64,000 bases of DNA from Undaria pinnatifida (lineage: Eukaryota > Sar > Phaeophyceae > Laminariales > Alariaceae). Position 1 is the stretch's first letter. Each line of letters begins with the position of its first letter. The DNA lies in assembly GCA_012845835.1 (NCBI GenBank), contig JABAKD010000025.1, positions 2,887,153-2,951,152 on the forward strand, given 5' to 3'. Of this stretch, positions 33,904 to 46,000 are shown piece by piece. Both the position numbers and the translations under genes were made by a program. The notes below the pieces were generated by a model. The model was given only the letters and a program-made list of their open reading frames with translations. It had not been told where the DNA came from and ran no database searches.

Positions 33904-34022
33904 CTCCTTGATCTTCTTGGCGTGCGCCAAAAATCCCAAAACGATGTCGTTCCTCGTGCAGTGGGTCACCACCAGCGGGTCCGACGGTGCGGACTCCAAC
34001 TTCTCCAGGAACACGCGCAGGC
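33904..34022 (-). CDS. P-loop gene exon h (DRTGG-like)
   Basis: The acceptor is TTTGTTGACAG and the donor AAGGAG/GTAAGG. The 40 codons are GLRVFLEKLESAPSDPLVVT followed by HCTRNDIVLGFLAHAKKIKE; LVVT...R.DI.L is the DRTGG-domain signature strand. The following exons were not found. Confidence 0.85.
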
Positions 34023-37000
34023 CTGTCAACAAACAAATGACACAAGTATGCTAAATTCAGAACAAAACAAAGCAAACAAAAACAGAGTAAAGTACACCAC
34101 AACGAAACAACCAAACCAACAGAAAACAATTAAAATAGAAGAAGAGGAGACGGGAGGCATACGAGAAGCAGGGGGGAAGGAAACAACAGAGAAAAAAAAA
34201 AACTGAACCAAACCAAATCAAACGCAACAAAACTGAAACAAACCAAAACAAACCAATCAAAACAGAAGAGGAGGGAGGCGTGCGAGTAGCTGGGAGGAAA
34301 ATAAAACAACGTTCAGAAAGCGATCCCACCACTTCTGCAAAAGCCGTCCAACTCTCTTGTAGCTCCAACCTCCACCCCGACCTTTTGCTGTGATTGTGCG
34401 ATCGAAGGGGAGAATATATCAGCGCCAACACTTGAGTAACATCCACCATCACCACCACCGCCAACAACACCACTGTCACCACCAAAATCAACCCCAACAC
34501 GAACCAGCACAACAACAAAAATACCAACATAATAGCAACAACAGCTGTAGCAGCAATGATAACACCACCAACACCAACATTACTGCCACCGCCAACAACA
34601 ACGTAAAATCACACCACCAACACCAATACAAACACCCCACCAACACCAACATTACTGCCACCGCCAACAACAACGTAAAATCACGCCACCAACACCAATA
34701 CAAACACCACCACCACCAACAACAACGTCACCACACAACCAACAACACCAACACCAACCACCACCAACAACCCCCTCCCCCAAGGGCAACACCAACAGCA
34801 ACACCAACAGCACCAACAACACCACCACACCAACACCAACTCCACCACCACCACCAACACCAACATCGCCCCTAACACCACCACCAACAACGACACCCCC
34901 AACAGCAACTTCATCATCAACAGCATCAGTACAGCACCACCACCGAGCAACAACACCAACACCATAATCTACACCACTACAACTACCACCACGACCGCAA
35001 AGTGCATGCCTCACCCGTGGCAGCCATGAACGCCACCACCACCACCAACACCACCACCAATACCACCACCGCCAAACAATACCAACACCACCACCACCAT
35101 CAAGTACTTGACTCTCCGGTAGAAGGCATGAGCACCACCACCACCAACACCACCACCAACACCACACCACCACCATCACCAAGTAAAGTGCGAGTCTCGA
35201 TAGTGCCTGTTGAGTAGTGCCTATAGCCGGCACAGTGCCGATGAAATCGCTTGGCACGATTCGAACCCGCTATACCAAGGTAATATTAGCAGTATCGGTA
35301 CTATACTAAATAGTGCCGGTGTCCGGTATAGTGCCGGTGTCCGGTATATTGCCGGTATTATAGGCTGGCACATACCGGCACAATAGGGAGGGCTACACTA
35401 TACTTGACTCACCTGTAGCCGCCATGAGCGTGTGCCTGACGCTGTAGTGTGGGTGTCGTCGGTTGCCGAAGCCCGCCAAGAGTTTAGTTTTGAAAATCTT
35501 CTCAAGATCGATCAGCGCAGGCCTCGCCAGGTAAGGTTCGTCAGGCACCACTGCTAGCAAAGGCACGTTCCAACTGCGGCCAAACGGCGACCCGACCCGA
35601 GATAAGACGAATCGAGAAGGCAAAAAATGTAGTGTAAGACAAGGCAAGACAAGATGGTGTCAGACATGGCAGGCAAACGGACAAGGTAGCACAAAATGGT
35701 GAGACACAGAAAAGCCGTCCAACCCACAAATTTCACTAGAGGCGAGGTTTCCAGCAGCGGGTAGAATAAAGCAAGAACGACAACGATGGGTATTCGTACC
35801 TCTTCAGAAGCTTCCCGAAGTACTCCGTCAACATGTCCAGCTTTTCAGGCACCACCTTCGCAGCAGCAGCAGCAATAGAATCATCATCATCATCATCAGC
35901 AGCAGCAGCAGCACGCACGCACGCACGCACCACGCAAACTATTAATACTTGAATATATATTCGGACCATTCTCGCCGAGTAAAAGGCTACAGTTAAAGAC
36001 AAGACACACCAGGGGCAGACACATGCAACACACAAAACGCACACAGTACACACAGCACATAAGCGCGCACACACAACACAGCCCAAATCAAGTTCACAGA
36101 ACACAACCTAAATAATGGAAACACCCACGGCACGCTCAACACACCCACGCATCTAACCAACAGCACCCAAGTTATGGACACACGCAAAAAACACAAAAGC
36201 ACGGCAACGCATATACGCAGCAGCAAAAAACAACACACAACGCCCCACAACTAACGGGAACACCCAAACAAAAACCGACACACAATGAACGACATAACAC
36301 CACAAATCATTGATACACACAATACACAAGCACACCAAAACACACCACACACGCAACACACGACACGCACAACATACGAACACACAAATAATATACAATG
36401 GGCACAACAATACAAATATGGACACGCAAAAATAGTGATACGTAACATTGACACACAAAACAAAGAAGTAGACAAACACACAATAGACAAAGAAAAACTC
36501 TGAAACACAAAAGACACAACGCACACTAACAATCGATACACAAGAAAAAAAAAATAAAGACACACTTCAATGATAATGGACGCACAAAAATAGAAACATT
36601 TGACATAAAACACAACTCATGGACAAAACACACACACAAAACTGTGGACACGCACCGACAAACCTTAGCGAGAACGACCCCCTTGGCTTTGATGCCGTGC
36701 TTTTCGCATACACATTCCTCGGGTTAGCTCAAATATCAGCAGGCACACAGAATTAGACACAATGACACAAGACAGAAATACACAAAACAGAAATCATGGA
36801 CAAAACGCATAAACTATGGACACACATCCACGTGTCATATTTATATATATATATATATACCTTATTGAGAACGACCCCTTTGACTCCGATCCCGTACTTC
36901 TCGCAGATCCCTCTGTTTAGCTCCAGCTCGTCATATGCCGAACCCAGCCCGCCGTTAGCCACCAAGATCATGTCCGCGTTCAAAGCCTTGGCTACCTGTT

Positions 37001-40000
37001 TCATAGCGACGCGTGCCGCCGCGGGGAGGAGGAAGCGGGGGGGGGGGGAGAGGGAGGGAGGGGGGGGGGGGGGCAGAAAAAGGCATCCCGTTACACAATT
37101 GTTCGTTTAAAATTACGAGTAAAACAAAGTACAATAACAGGTAGTAGTACAGCAGCACAGAGTAACGCAGCAGTACGACGTACAGCAGTACTGCTGCTGT
37201 CGCTCTACATCAATCCGATTGCATGTAACATATGCACCAGGGCATGACATGTGAAGATAACACAAAATGCAATCGTTTAGCCAATATTTACAACCTTTCA
37301 TTTCCCGGCGTGGCACGTGGCGGGTACTCGTAGCCAATTCTCTGCCCATGCGTTTGGGCTGGGTACTGGCAGCTCCAGCCAGGAAAAAGGCAGCCAGGAA
37401 ACTGAATGCTGTTGGGTTTCCATTGAATTTTGGGGTGTTTCGGTATGGTAAGGACGTACGCAAGTCGCCCATGTACTGCCATCGTGGCAGTTGCCCCAGC
37501 CAGAAAATATCAGGACGTTTCACGAGACGGATCGGGCCATGGTGACCTAGCTGGACCCGTGATACACACACCAGGTATGAAACACTTCTGACCCGGCTCC
37601 CGACTCGGTCCTTGAGATTTCGAACACCTGCTGACCCCATCCGACTCGCCCCGCGATTTTTGTAAACCTCCTGACCCGGGCCGCGACTTCATTAAACCCC
37701 TTGACCCGACCCTCGGGCCAGATTATGGCGCCCGTGAACAGCCCTGGAAATTATTTATTACCAGTAGAGGTCCTGGCCCAGCCCTACCACTGTCCAACCA
37801 AATATCACAGACGAACTGTACCTGGTAATACCTACCGGTACCAGGTAACTTGGTAGCTTGGTATCAATATATCACCACGGCACATTGCCTTAGTTATCGT
37901 TGTACTTTTGCTGACCGGGCCCGGCTGGTACATCCCCAGCCTCTCAGACCTCCCGCTTGAATACCGGCTTCTTCCATTTTACTTTTGCGGAACGCTCCAG
38001 CTTCTCTTTGATTTCTTCCTTCACATTTTTTTCCTTCGTTTTTTCGGTTATTTCTTGATTTTTCAACCGTTTCTTTCCTTCAAACTTGGTTTCAGCCAAC
38101 TCCGTTGTTTTTTCGTTCCTCGTTATCCTTTTGATATTTGTTGTTTGTGGAAGTTGCTCAAGAAGCATAATCACACCCGGTCTCAGCTGAGCTCAGCTTG
38201 GCTCATCAGCTCAGCTTGGTTCATCAGCTCAGCTTGGTTCATCAGCTCAGCTCAGCAGCGCAGCGAAGCGTGACACCGGTCAGAACGTGACGTCGTCAGC
38301 AAGCACACAGCACAACACAGGACAATCAGCCCTGCACAAGTAGCTCTTGGCATAATCAAATCGCTAGTTGCACCAAGTCATTGGGTCTGTTCTCTCTGCT
38401 CACTTCACATTTTTTTTGTATTCTTCCTTGCGCGAACGTGGCGGGCGGGGTCAGCCGCCCGCGGAGCGGAGCCCTTGTAGAGATACTCGTACAGCAGTGG
38501 TGGTACATATGATAAAATCACTTTTCACATACCTGTACAAGTAGTCTATGTTTGTTTTTTTTCACACTTCTTTCCAGTTTCTAGACAAGCCGTGGTCACA
38601 GGCGTCGTCCCTTCCCCCGGTTCTTGCCTTCAATTTTTATCGCGCATATCATAGGGTTCAGCAATGCCACTGTTCGTTGATGTTTCATCGAGTATTGCGA
38701 ACTCACGCTCTCGCGCTTCCCGCAAATCAATTTGTGCACAAGACAAAGTCCCTACGAATTTATACGAGTACGCACTCGGGAGGACTCGGAGTCACGAAAC
38801 TGATCTATACCAGGCTCGAGGACAACATGATAGGGCGACCGGTCCATTAGGGTATAAAAAGGTAACAATTACCAACAAAAAGACAAAAAAATGTTGCTTA
38901 CCAGGTACGATATACCAGAAGGTACTCTGTAGTATGTTTTGATATGCCTGTTGTGTCTTCCTGACAAAACAGGAAATACTAATAAAAAAGAAAAAGAAAA
39001 GAGACAGGAAAAAAGAGCGAAAAAACAGTGCGGAAAAAAACTAATACAAGTACGTACGAGTAATCAAAACAAGAACGAAAAAAATGGAGGATAAAAAGAA
39101 AAAGACGATACGTAAAGGAAGGACAAAAAAAAAAAGGACACGCAAAAAAAAAAGGGACACGCAAAAAAAAATGGCATGCCAGGTTTCGATCCTGGGTCCT
39201 CGAGGTTATGAGCCTCGCACGCTACCTCTGCGCCACATGCCAACCATGAACACAGAGGGAAATTTTGGGCTTATATAAAAAGAAGCAGCTCCGAACCAGG
39301 TGTAATACGGTCTCAAGTCGCGCAACACGCACGTATCATACTGTTGTATGTGTTGCATAAACAAGGTTCCCCTTTGGACGAAGGGTGTCGCACGCTATCT
39401 CTGCGCCACATGCCAGCCTTGAACACAGAGGAAAAATTTGGGCTTCCATAAAAAGAAGCAACTCTGTACCAGGTACAATATGGTTTGAAGTCGCGCAACA
39501 CGGCACGTATCATGTGTGTCGTATAAACCCTGGTACAAGCTACGCTGTGGTTCCAAGGGGAGTCGCCGACCTATATCCCAATGTCGCCTTTAGTCAGTTC
39601 CTAGGGTCTGCTAGTATGACATTTCTTATTCTCTTTCCTTTCCTTGCTTCCTCTTGTCCTGTCTTTTCTTGCTTTTCTTGTCTTTTCTTTTCTTTCCGTT
39701 CCTTTCTTGTTTTTTCGCTTCCTTGTCTTTTCGTTCCTTTCCTTTATCTTCTTTTTTTTCTTTGTTTCGTTTTTCCAATTGACTTTCGTCTGTCGTGCGT
39801 ATGCGTAGTGATAGGTACTACGTGCAATATATACGTGGTAGGCTTTCTTGGGTGGCAAGCGGTATAGTCGGTTTGTCCAGGCGCGAGTAGTGAGACGTAT
39901 GCACCAGTACGGACCTGGCACATCGTAGCCGGTCGCCCCGGTGGCGTATTGCGCCTGTCGCCCCGGTGGCGTATCAGGTTATCCTCGAGCCTGGTATAGG

Positions 40001-43000
40001 TCAGTTTCGTGAGTTCGAGCCCCGCCGAGTGCGTACTCGTATAGATTCGTTGGGACTTTTTCTTGCGCACAATTTGACTTGCGGACAGCGCGAGAGCGTG
40101 AGTTAGCAACACTCGATGAACAATCGACGAGCAGTGGGATTGCTGAACCCTATGCGCGATAAAAATTGAAGGCAAGAACCGGGGGGGAGAAGGGACGACA
40201 CCTGTGACCACGGCTTGTCCAGAAGCTGGAAAGTAGAAGTGCGAGAGGATCAGGTTATCCTCGAGCCTGGTGTAGGTCGGTTTCGTGAGTTCGAGCCCCG
40301 CCGAGTGCATACTCGTATAAATTCGTTGGGACTTTTTCTTGTGCACGAATTGACTTGCGGAAAGCGCGAGAGCGTGAGTTACAAGTAGCAACACTCGATG
40401 GAAAATCGACGAGCAGTGGGATTGCTGAACCCTATGCGCGATAAAAAAATTGAAGACAAGAACCGGGGGGAAGAAGGGACGACACCTGTGACCACAGCTT
40501 GTCCAGAAGCTGGAAAGTAAAAGTGTGAGAAAAAAAAAAAAAAGAAAGAAGAAGGCTAACTCCCGATTTCACTTTTATATGTTTCTGGTGGAGGCATGAA
40601 TTGCGTCAGCTGTGATATATGCGTGTACCACCTTTGATTTGTTTGTGCTTTCTCCCTGGGGTATTCCTCAGCTCCAGAGTGACTGGAGCCTGTCCTGTGA
40701 CCACGGACTTGATTATGCGAGTTAATGTGAGAACAACAACAACAACAACAATCCTTGATGAGGACATACACCGAATAAGGGCCGTTCTTATCGGAGACCT
40801 TTGGTTGTCTTAAATTTCCTAAATTTCCTAAATTTCCATTTTTGTGAAAAGTGTCTTAAAATACGGAGGCATTTTGTCATAATTTGTGAAATTCGTCAGC
40901 CCAACAAAATATGGAAAAGTTAACAATCTCAGATTAGGAAATCCTGCCGTCGATTTTTTTTTTTTTTTTTTTAGATCCTCCTGGGGATCCGGGTAAAAAA
41001 AGCTTAAGCTCCATACATTTTTTTTTTTTTTTTTTTTATCCTCCGGCGGATGGGGAAAAATAAAGCTTTAGCTCACCACACTTCCGCGTATTTTCATACG
41101 CGTCGTGTGTCGATTTAACTCAGTTGCTTTCGCAGCCCAACGCTAGCTGGCGCACCCTTCGAATCCCATTAGACTTTCGTTTGTGTACCAGTTTTCGTCC
41201 ATCTGCAGAACGCAGACTTTGTGTCAACCTCGCCCCTCCGGTTTAGTCAACACTATGAACTTGCCGGCCTTCTTTGGCTGATCCCTATACGGTTCAACCA
41301 AGAAGGTGAGATAGCCACCCGGGAATCGACAGCTCTTTTTGCTCTGTCTTTACCCTGGGTAGTGCGGGATTTGCCTGCGCCTGTTCATTTTTGACTCCTT
41401 CGACTTTCCACATTTCGAAGGCAGTGCTCCGACAAGCGCCGTGGCTCAACGCTGGGACCATCGGGTAGCTTTAAACATTGACCAGGGTGGTCCAAAATTA
41501 TGGCCGATGGAAGGAAGCGGCCTGGGCCTCCGGAGCACTCATCCTCGAGTCGGACGAAACAACGATTCAGCCTTCCCAATTATCCAGACATGAGGCGTAA
41601 AAACATGAAGAAGGCTATCGCTGGTGTCCTCGTCGTGCTCGGCATGTTCCTGACACCAGGGGCTGCTGTCGCGGGATTGCACGAATCTACTTGGCCTGGG
41701 TGCTTTCCTCTGCGGTCATCCGGGATGTTCGCTCATGTTTGCTGTGTGACGACGCGCGTGACTGCTGGTGTGGGTGGTGGCGGTCTTGCTTTATGGCTCG
41801 GCTTTCAAAAATCAAACAATCTTTCAGTAGGGGTGCACGGGGCCAAGCAAAAGAAAATAAAAAGAAATTTCGGGGGTCTAGTTGCGAGTCTGCCACCAGA
41901 ACGACATGTCACGTGGATTTTCGACGGTCGACAGTACTACAAACGACTTCCGATACACCCACCGAAGCGCGGACTACTGGCCAATTGCGCGATCGGCAGC
42001 TGGCCGTGGTTGTCACGTGTCTCTGTGTTGGGGGCCCCTGTGCCCTGCCTCTTGTTCGCTCTTGTTTATGTAAAACCTGCGGTGTGCTCGATGGTCTCGC
42101 GGCAGCAGCACACCAGAACGTCCGCTCGTGCGACGTATCATTCTTACAGGAAATGTACCTGGTAATGTTTTTTTCTTTGTTTATATGAACATAAAACGGT
42201 CGTTATGTATTGGACAGAGTGATGCGAGTACGACTAAACTTGCACACCCGGACGGATCAGCTCACAGTAGCTCGAGCTAGCTCTTTTCGACGGTAGCTCA
42301 CCGGTGAGCTACGGGAGCTACATGATCCGCACATGTTTTCCAGGCTTGAGCTACAGAAGGTAACTCATCTGCACATGTTTTGGGACGGTGAGCTATAGCC
42401 GGTAGCTCATCCGCACATGTTTTTAATGCTTGAGCTATAGGAGCTACATTATCCGCACATGTTTTCAATGCTTGAGCTATAGGCGGTAGCTCATCTGCAC
42501 ATGTTTTCAAAGGATGAGCTATAGTCGATAGCTCATCTGCACATGTTTTCGAAGCTTGAACTATAGACGTACTAAAGACGTAGCTTATCTGCACATATTT
42601 TCGACGCTTGAGCAATAGAGGATAGCTCATCTGCACATGTTTTGAGGTCGTGAGCTATAAGAGCTACATGAGCTTGCGCATGAGCTGCTGAAAATCACAG
42701 GTGCGAGCACATACACACCACACCATGACAACACAAACATCCATATATTTCTTACATGCGAGATCGGAGTTTTTTCTGTTCTTAATATGCCACAGAGACC
42801 AGAGTACCGGTAGATTGTTTTTTTCGGCACAACCATAATCATCAACCATAACCACGCCCTTGCTCCACCCGACCAAGTACACCTCAACTCAACTCAATCG
42901 AGGCACCTGCCACCCACAAACAAACAAGAGCTCGCACGCATACACATACAACACCGCACAACGTGCCTAGCATGGCCACCACCCGGGGAAGCAGCTCTAA

Positions 43001-46000
43001 CGGTGTTAGATCGGTTCCACGCCGGAGGCAATCAATGTGGATTATGAAGACAACTACCAAACCCAGGCTCTCTGTGCCGGCGTCTTCTGCCGTCCTGGAG
43101 AGGGACTTCAGTACGGTGGCGCGTCTCATTACGGGTTCCCTGAGAAGCCTATCCGCGGCTTACGCGGAGATGGTCATGTTCCTCAACGGCAACATCGACC
43201 ATATTCCAATTGAAATGCCGGCTCTCTCAACTGAGCAGGCGCTCCCGGCGGTACCTCGCCGTCTTTCCAACCCGACGGCGGAGGTGGCCGCCCTTTCTGC
43301 GGGCGAGGCGGGGTTTGCGGGCGAAGCGGGCGTGGACGCCGCCCGCGACGAGTACGCAGGGGAGGCGGAGTCTTCGGGCGAAGAAGGCGTTAACGCCGGC
43401 TACGGCGACTCCGCAGGGGAAGGCTCAGGCTAGAATCCTTGGGGATGAATGGGGGGCAGCGGTAGATCTTCTGTGCTGTCGTGTCTCTGCTTGTTCGTTT
43501 CTTTTTTGCTTTTTTTATGGGCGATGCAGACGTTTTTTTTCTTTCTGCCTCTTGCTTTTTTTTGTTTTTTTTCACCTTGTAGGCTACGCGAAGCCGTGTT
43601 GGAGGGATGGGGATGCACGGATTTCAAACGTTGTGTGTCAATATGGCCGCATTGACTACTGCTGTTATGTGTCCAATGAAGTCAAATGCTAATGCCGTGA
43701 ATATGCGTAAGAAGTACGATCTTAATATCAATATACCAGTTATTCATAACAGCTACAGTACACCAGGTATACTTTTTTTGACGTTGAAAGGGAGTACGAT
43801 ACTGTCGCACGTACCAACGTTGAAGTTTCGCCTGGATGGTGAGCTGTATAACCTACATTCGCACTCGTCTCGGAGGCCAGGTTTGTTCATGTACACATCT
43901 AAGCACCTGTATGTTCTTCCCTGAAAGAACTACAATGAGCTACGTACATGAGCTAGCTCATGGGGTGAGCTATAAAGGATAGCTCATCTGCGCATGTTTT
44001 GAACGCTTGAGCTATAGACGATAGCTCATCTGCACACGTTTTCCCGCCTTGAGCTATAGACGGTAGCTCATCTGCACATATTTTCAAAGCTTGAGCTATA
44101 CAGGATAGCTCATCCGCACATATTGTACCAAGGTGAGCTATAAGAGCTACATGAACTAGCTCATTGGTCCCGGAATGAGCTATAGGAGCTACATGATCCG
44201 CACATGTTTTCAATGCTTGAGCTATAGGCGATAGCTCATCCGCACATGTTTTGGATGGGTGAGCTATCATCGATAGCTCATCCGTACATGTTTGCCCAGG
44301 ATGAGCTATAGGAGCTACATGATCTGCACATGTTTTCAATGCTTGAGCTATAGGAGCTACATGATCCGCACATGTTTTCAATGCTTGAGCTATAGGCGAT
44401 AGCTCATCTGCACATGTTTTGGATCGGTGAGCTATCATCGATAGCTCATCCGTACATGTTTGCCCAGGATGAGCTATAGGAGCTACATGATCTGCACATG
44501 TTTTCAATGCTTGAGCTACAGGCGATAGCTCATCTGCACATGTTTTGAGCGCGTGAGCTATACACGATGGATGAGCTAGCTCATGAGCTGTCCGGGGTGT
44601 GTCAACTTGCAACGGCACTCGTACTGCACTTTGAGCTATCTGCTGTGGTTCTGGTTGCTACTGGTTGCTGCAGTATGTACTAGAAGTTTCGCCCTACGGC
44701 TGCTACTGCTACACCTGCTGTTGTGTGTTTGCCAATGTCGTCGGTTGGCGTTCATGCTTGTCGTACATACTGCTGTTCTCACCCCGTACGCACGGGTTTC
44801 CTCGCACCTCAAACGCACGACGACGAGCAAAAACAGAAGGAAGGTGACATGAAATGACATGGGCTATGGCCACAGAGAAGCGAGCACAGCGGAATAATTC
44901 GCTGCGGATCAACCGCACTCGTCCATGCCTGCAGCAGAGGCTGTCTGAGTGTCAGCGGTCGTGCCAAAGCTAGCGCCAAAGGCCGAAGAGACGGCTCTAC
45001 TGCCTGTTTTTGTCTCGAGATTCTGTTACGTGAAAATATCATGTTTTCGGAGTTTTTTTGTCATGAAACGCCTTGCCGTCGGTAATTTGCGTCACGAAGT
45101 TGTTGGATATCGTCGGTAATTTGTGTTCACATTTTTGGTGCACCCACACTAAAAAATTGCCATTCCCAGGATCCCAGGAAAAAAGACAAACAAACCCGCG
45201 CTCGATAATAACGCAGACCTTTTTTCATGGAAATCCTGGAAACAATAGAGGATATTTAGGAAATTCACATCTCCGATAAGAACGGCCCTAATACGCGCGA
45301 TCGCAGTATCCCACACAGCTTGCAAAGATGAGCTTCGACAAAAATCTTCGATCGCACACAGCTGGAGTGTATTCTTATTTGTATAATAAACAAGGTTCCC
45401 CTTTCGACGAAGGGTGACGCAACGATGCTGATTCCGCACCCCCGTACGTTTGACCGCACCCTTACGGTAATAATGCATGGAGCTATAATATGGGTTTTAT
45501 AGTTTCCGCGCACAGACTGACTAACATCACCCTGTTGACCGTGATTGCTACACTGTAGTTCCAAGGGGAGTCGCCGACCTATATCCTCAATGAGGACACA
45601 CAACCCGTAATACGCGCGATCGGAGTATTGCACACAGCTTGCCAAGATGAGTTTCGACAACATCTTCGATCTCACAGAGTCTGGAGTGTATTTTATTTAT
45701 ATAATATGTACTTATACATATACTTCAACGTAAATGGTTTGGGTTTATTGAAATGACGGCACAGGGATGTTTGTCACGTTTCAGAAAAAAACTGTTTTTG
45801 GTCATTGTGCTCAGCACATTTGACTCGTACAGCAGTACAGCATTCCACCACTACTACAGCTGTCACTACTCACAGCAGTAGCAGCCGCCCCCATTTGATA
45901 TTTATACTGCTTCGCTGTTCGTAGCCTGAACAAAAAACAACCTGCCCGCGTCACAAAAACATACCTGGTACATGAAATTTTAGCTGGAAAATTTCAGCAA

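Larger units (their letters stand above)
34430..35200. repeat. (CAACAC)/(CACCAC) microsatellite block in P-loop gene intron
   Basis: Nearly 800 bp of ACC/AAC triplets with a duplicated 90-bp unit at 34560-34700. The His/Asn/Thr or Val/Leu reading frames over it are low-complexity artefacts. Confidence 0.95.

Noticed and set aside
34390-35257. Long His/Asn/Thr and Val/Gly/Trp frames
   Set aside because: CAACAC/CACCAC microsatellite read through on both strands.
36153-36613. Cys/Val/Phe-rich minus-strand frames resembling membrane proteins
   Set aside because: The CA-rich low-complexity intron gives TGT/GTG codons on the other strand.
42290-44590. CRISPR array
   Set aside because: Repeats are contiguous with no unique spacers, and the genome is eukaryotic.
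43953-44618. 221-codon minus-strand frame with 14-residue repeats (KTCADELSPIAQAL type)
   Set aside because: The 42-bp period keeps the frame open automatically; no non-repeat domain, no splice context, and both arrays behave like satellites.
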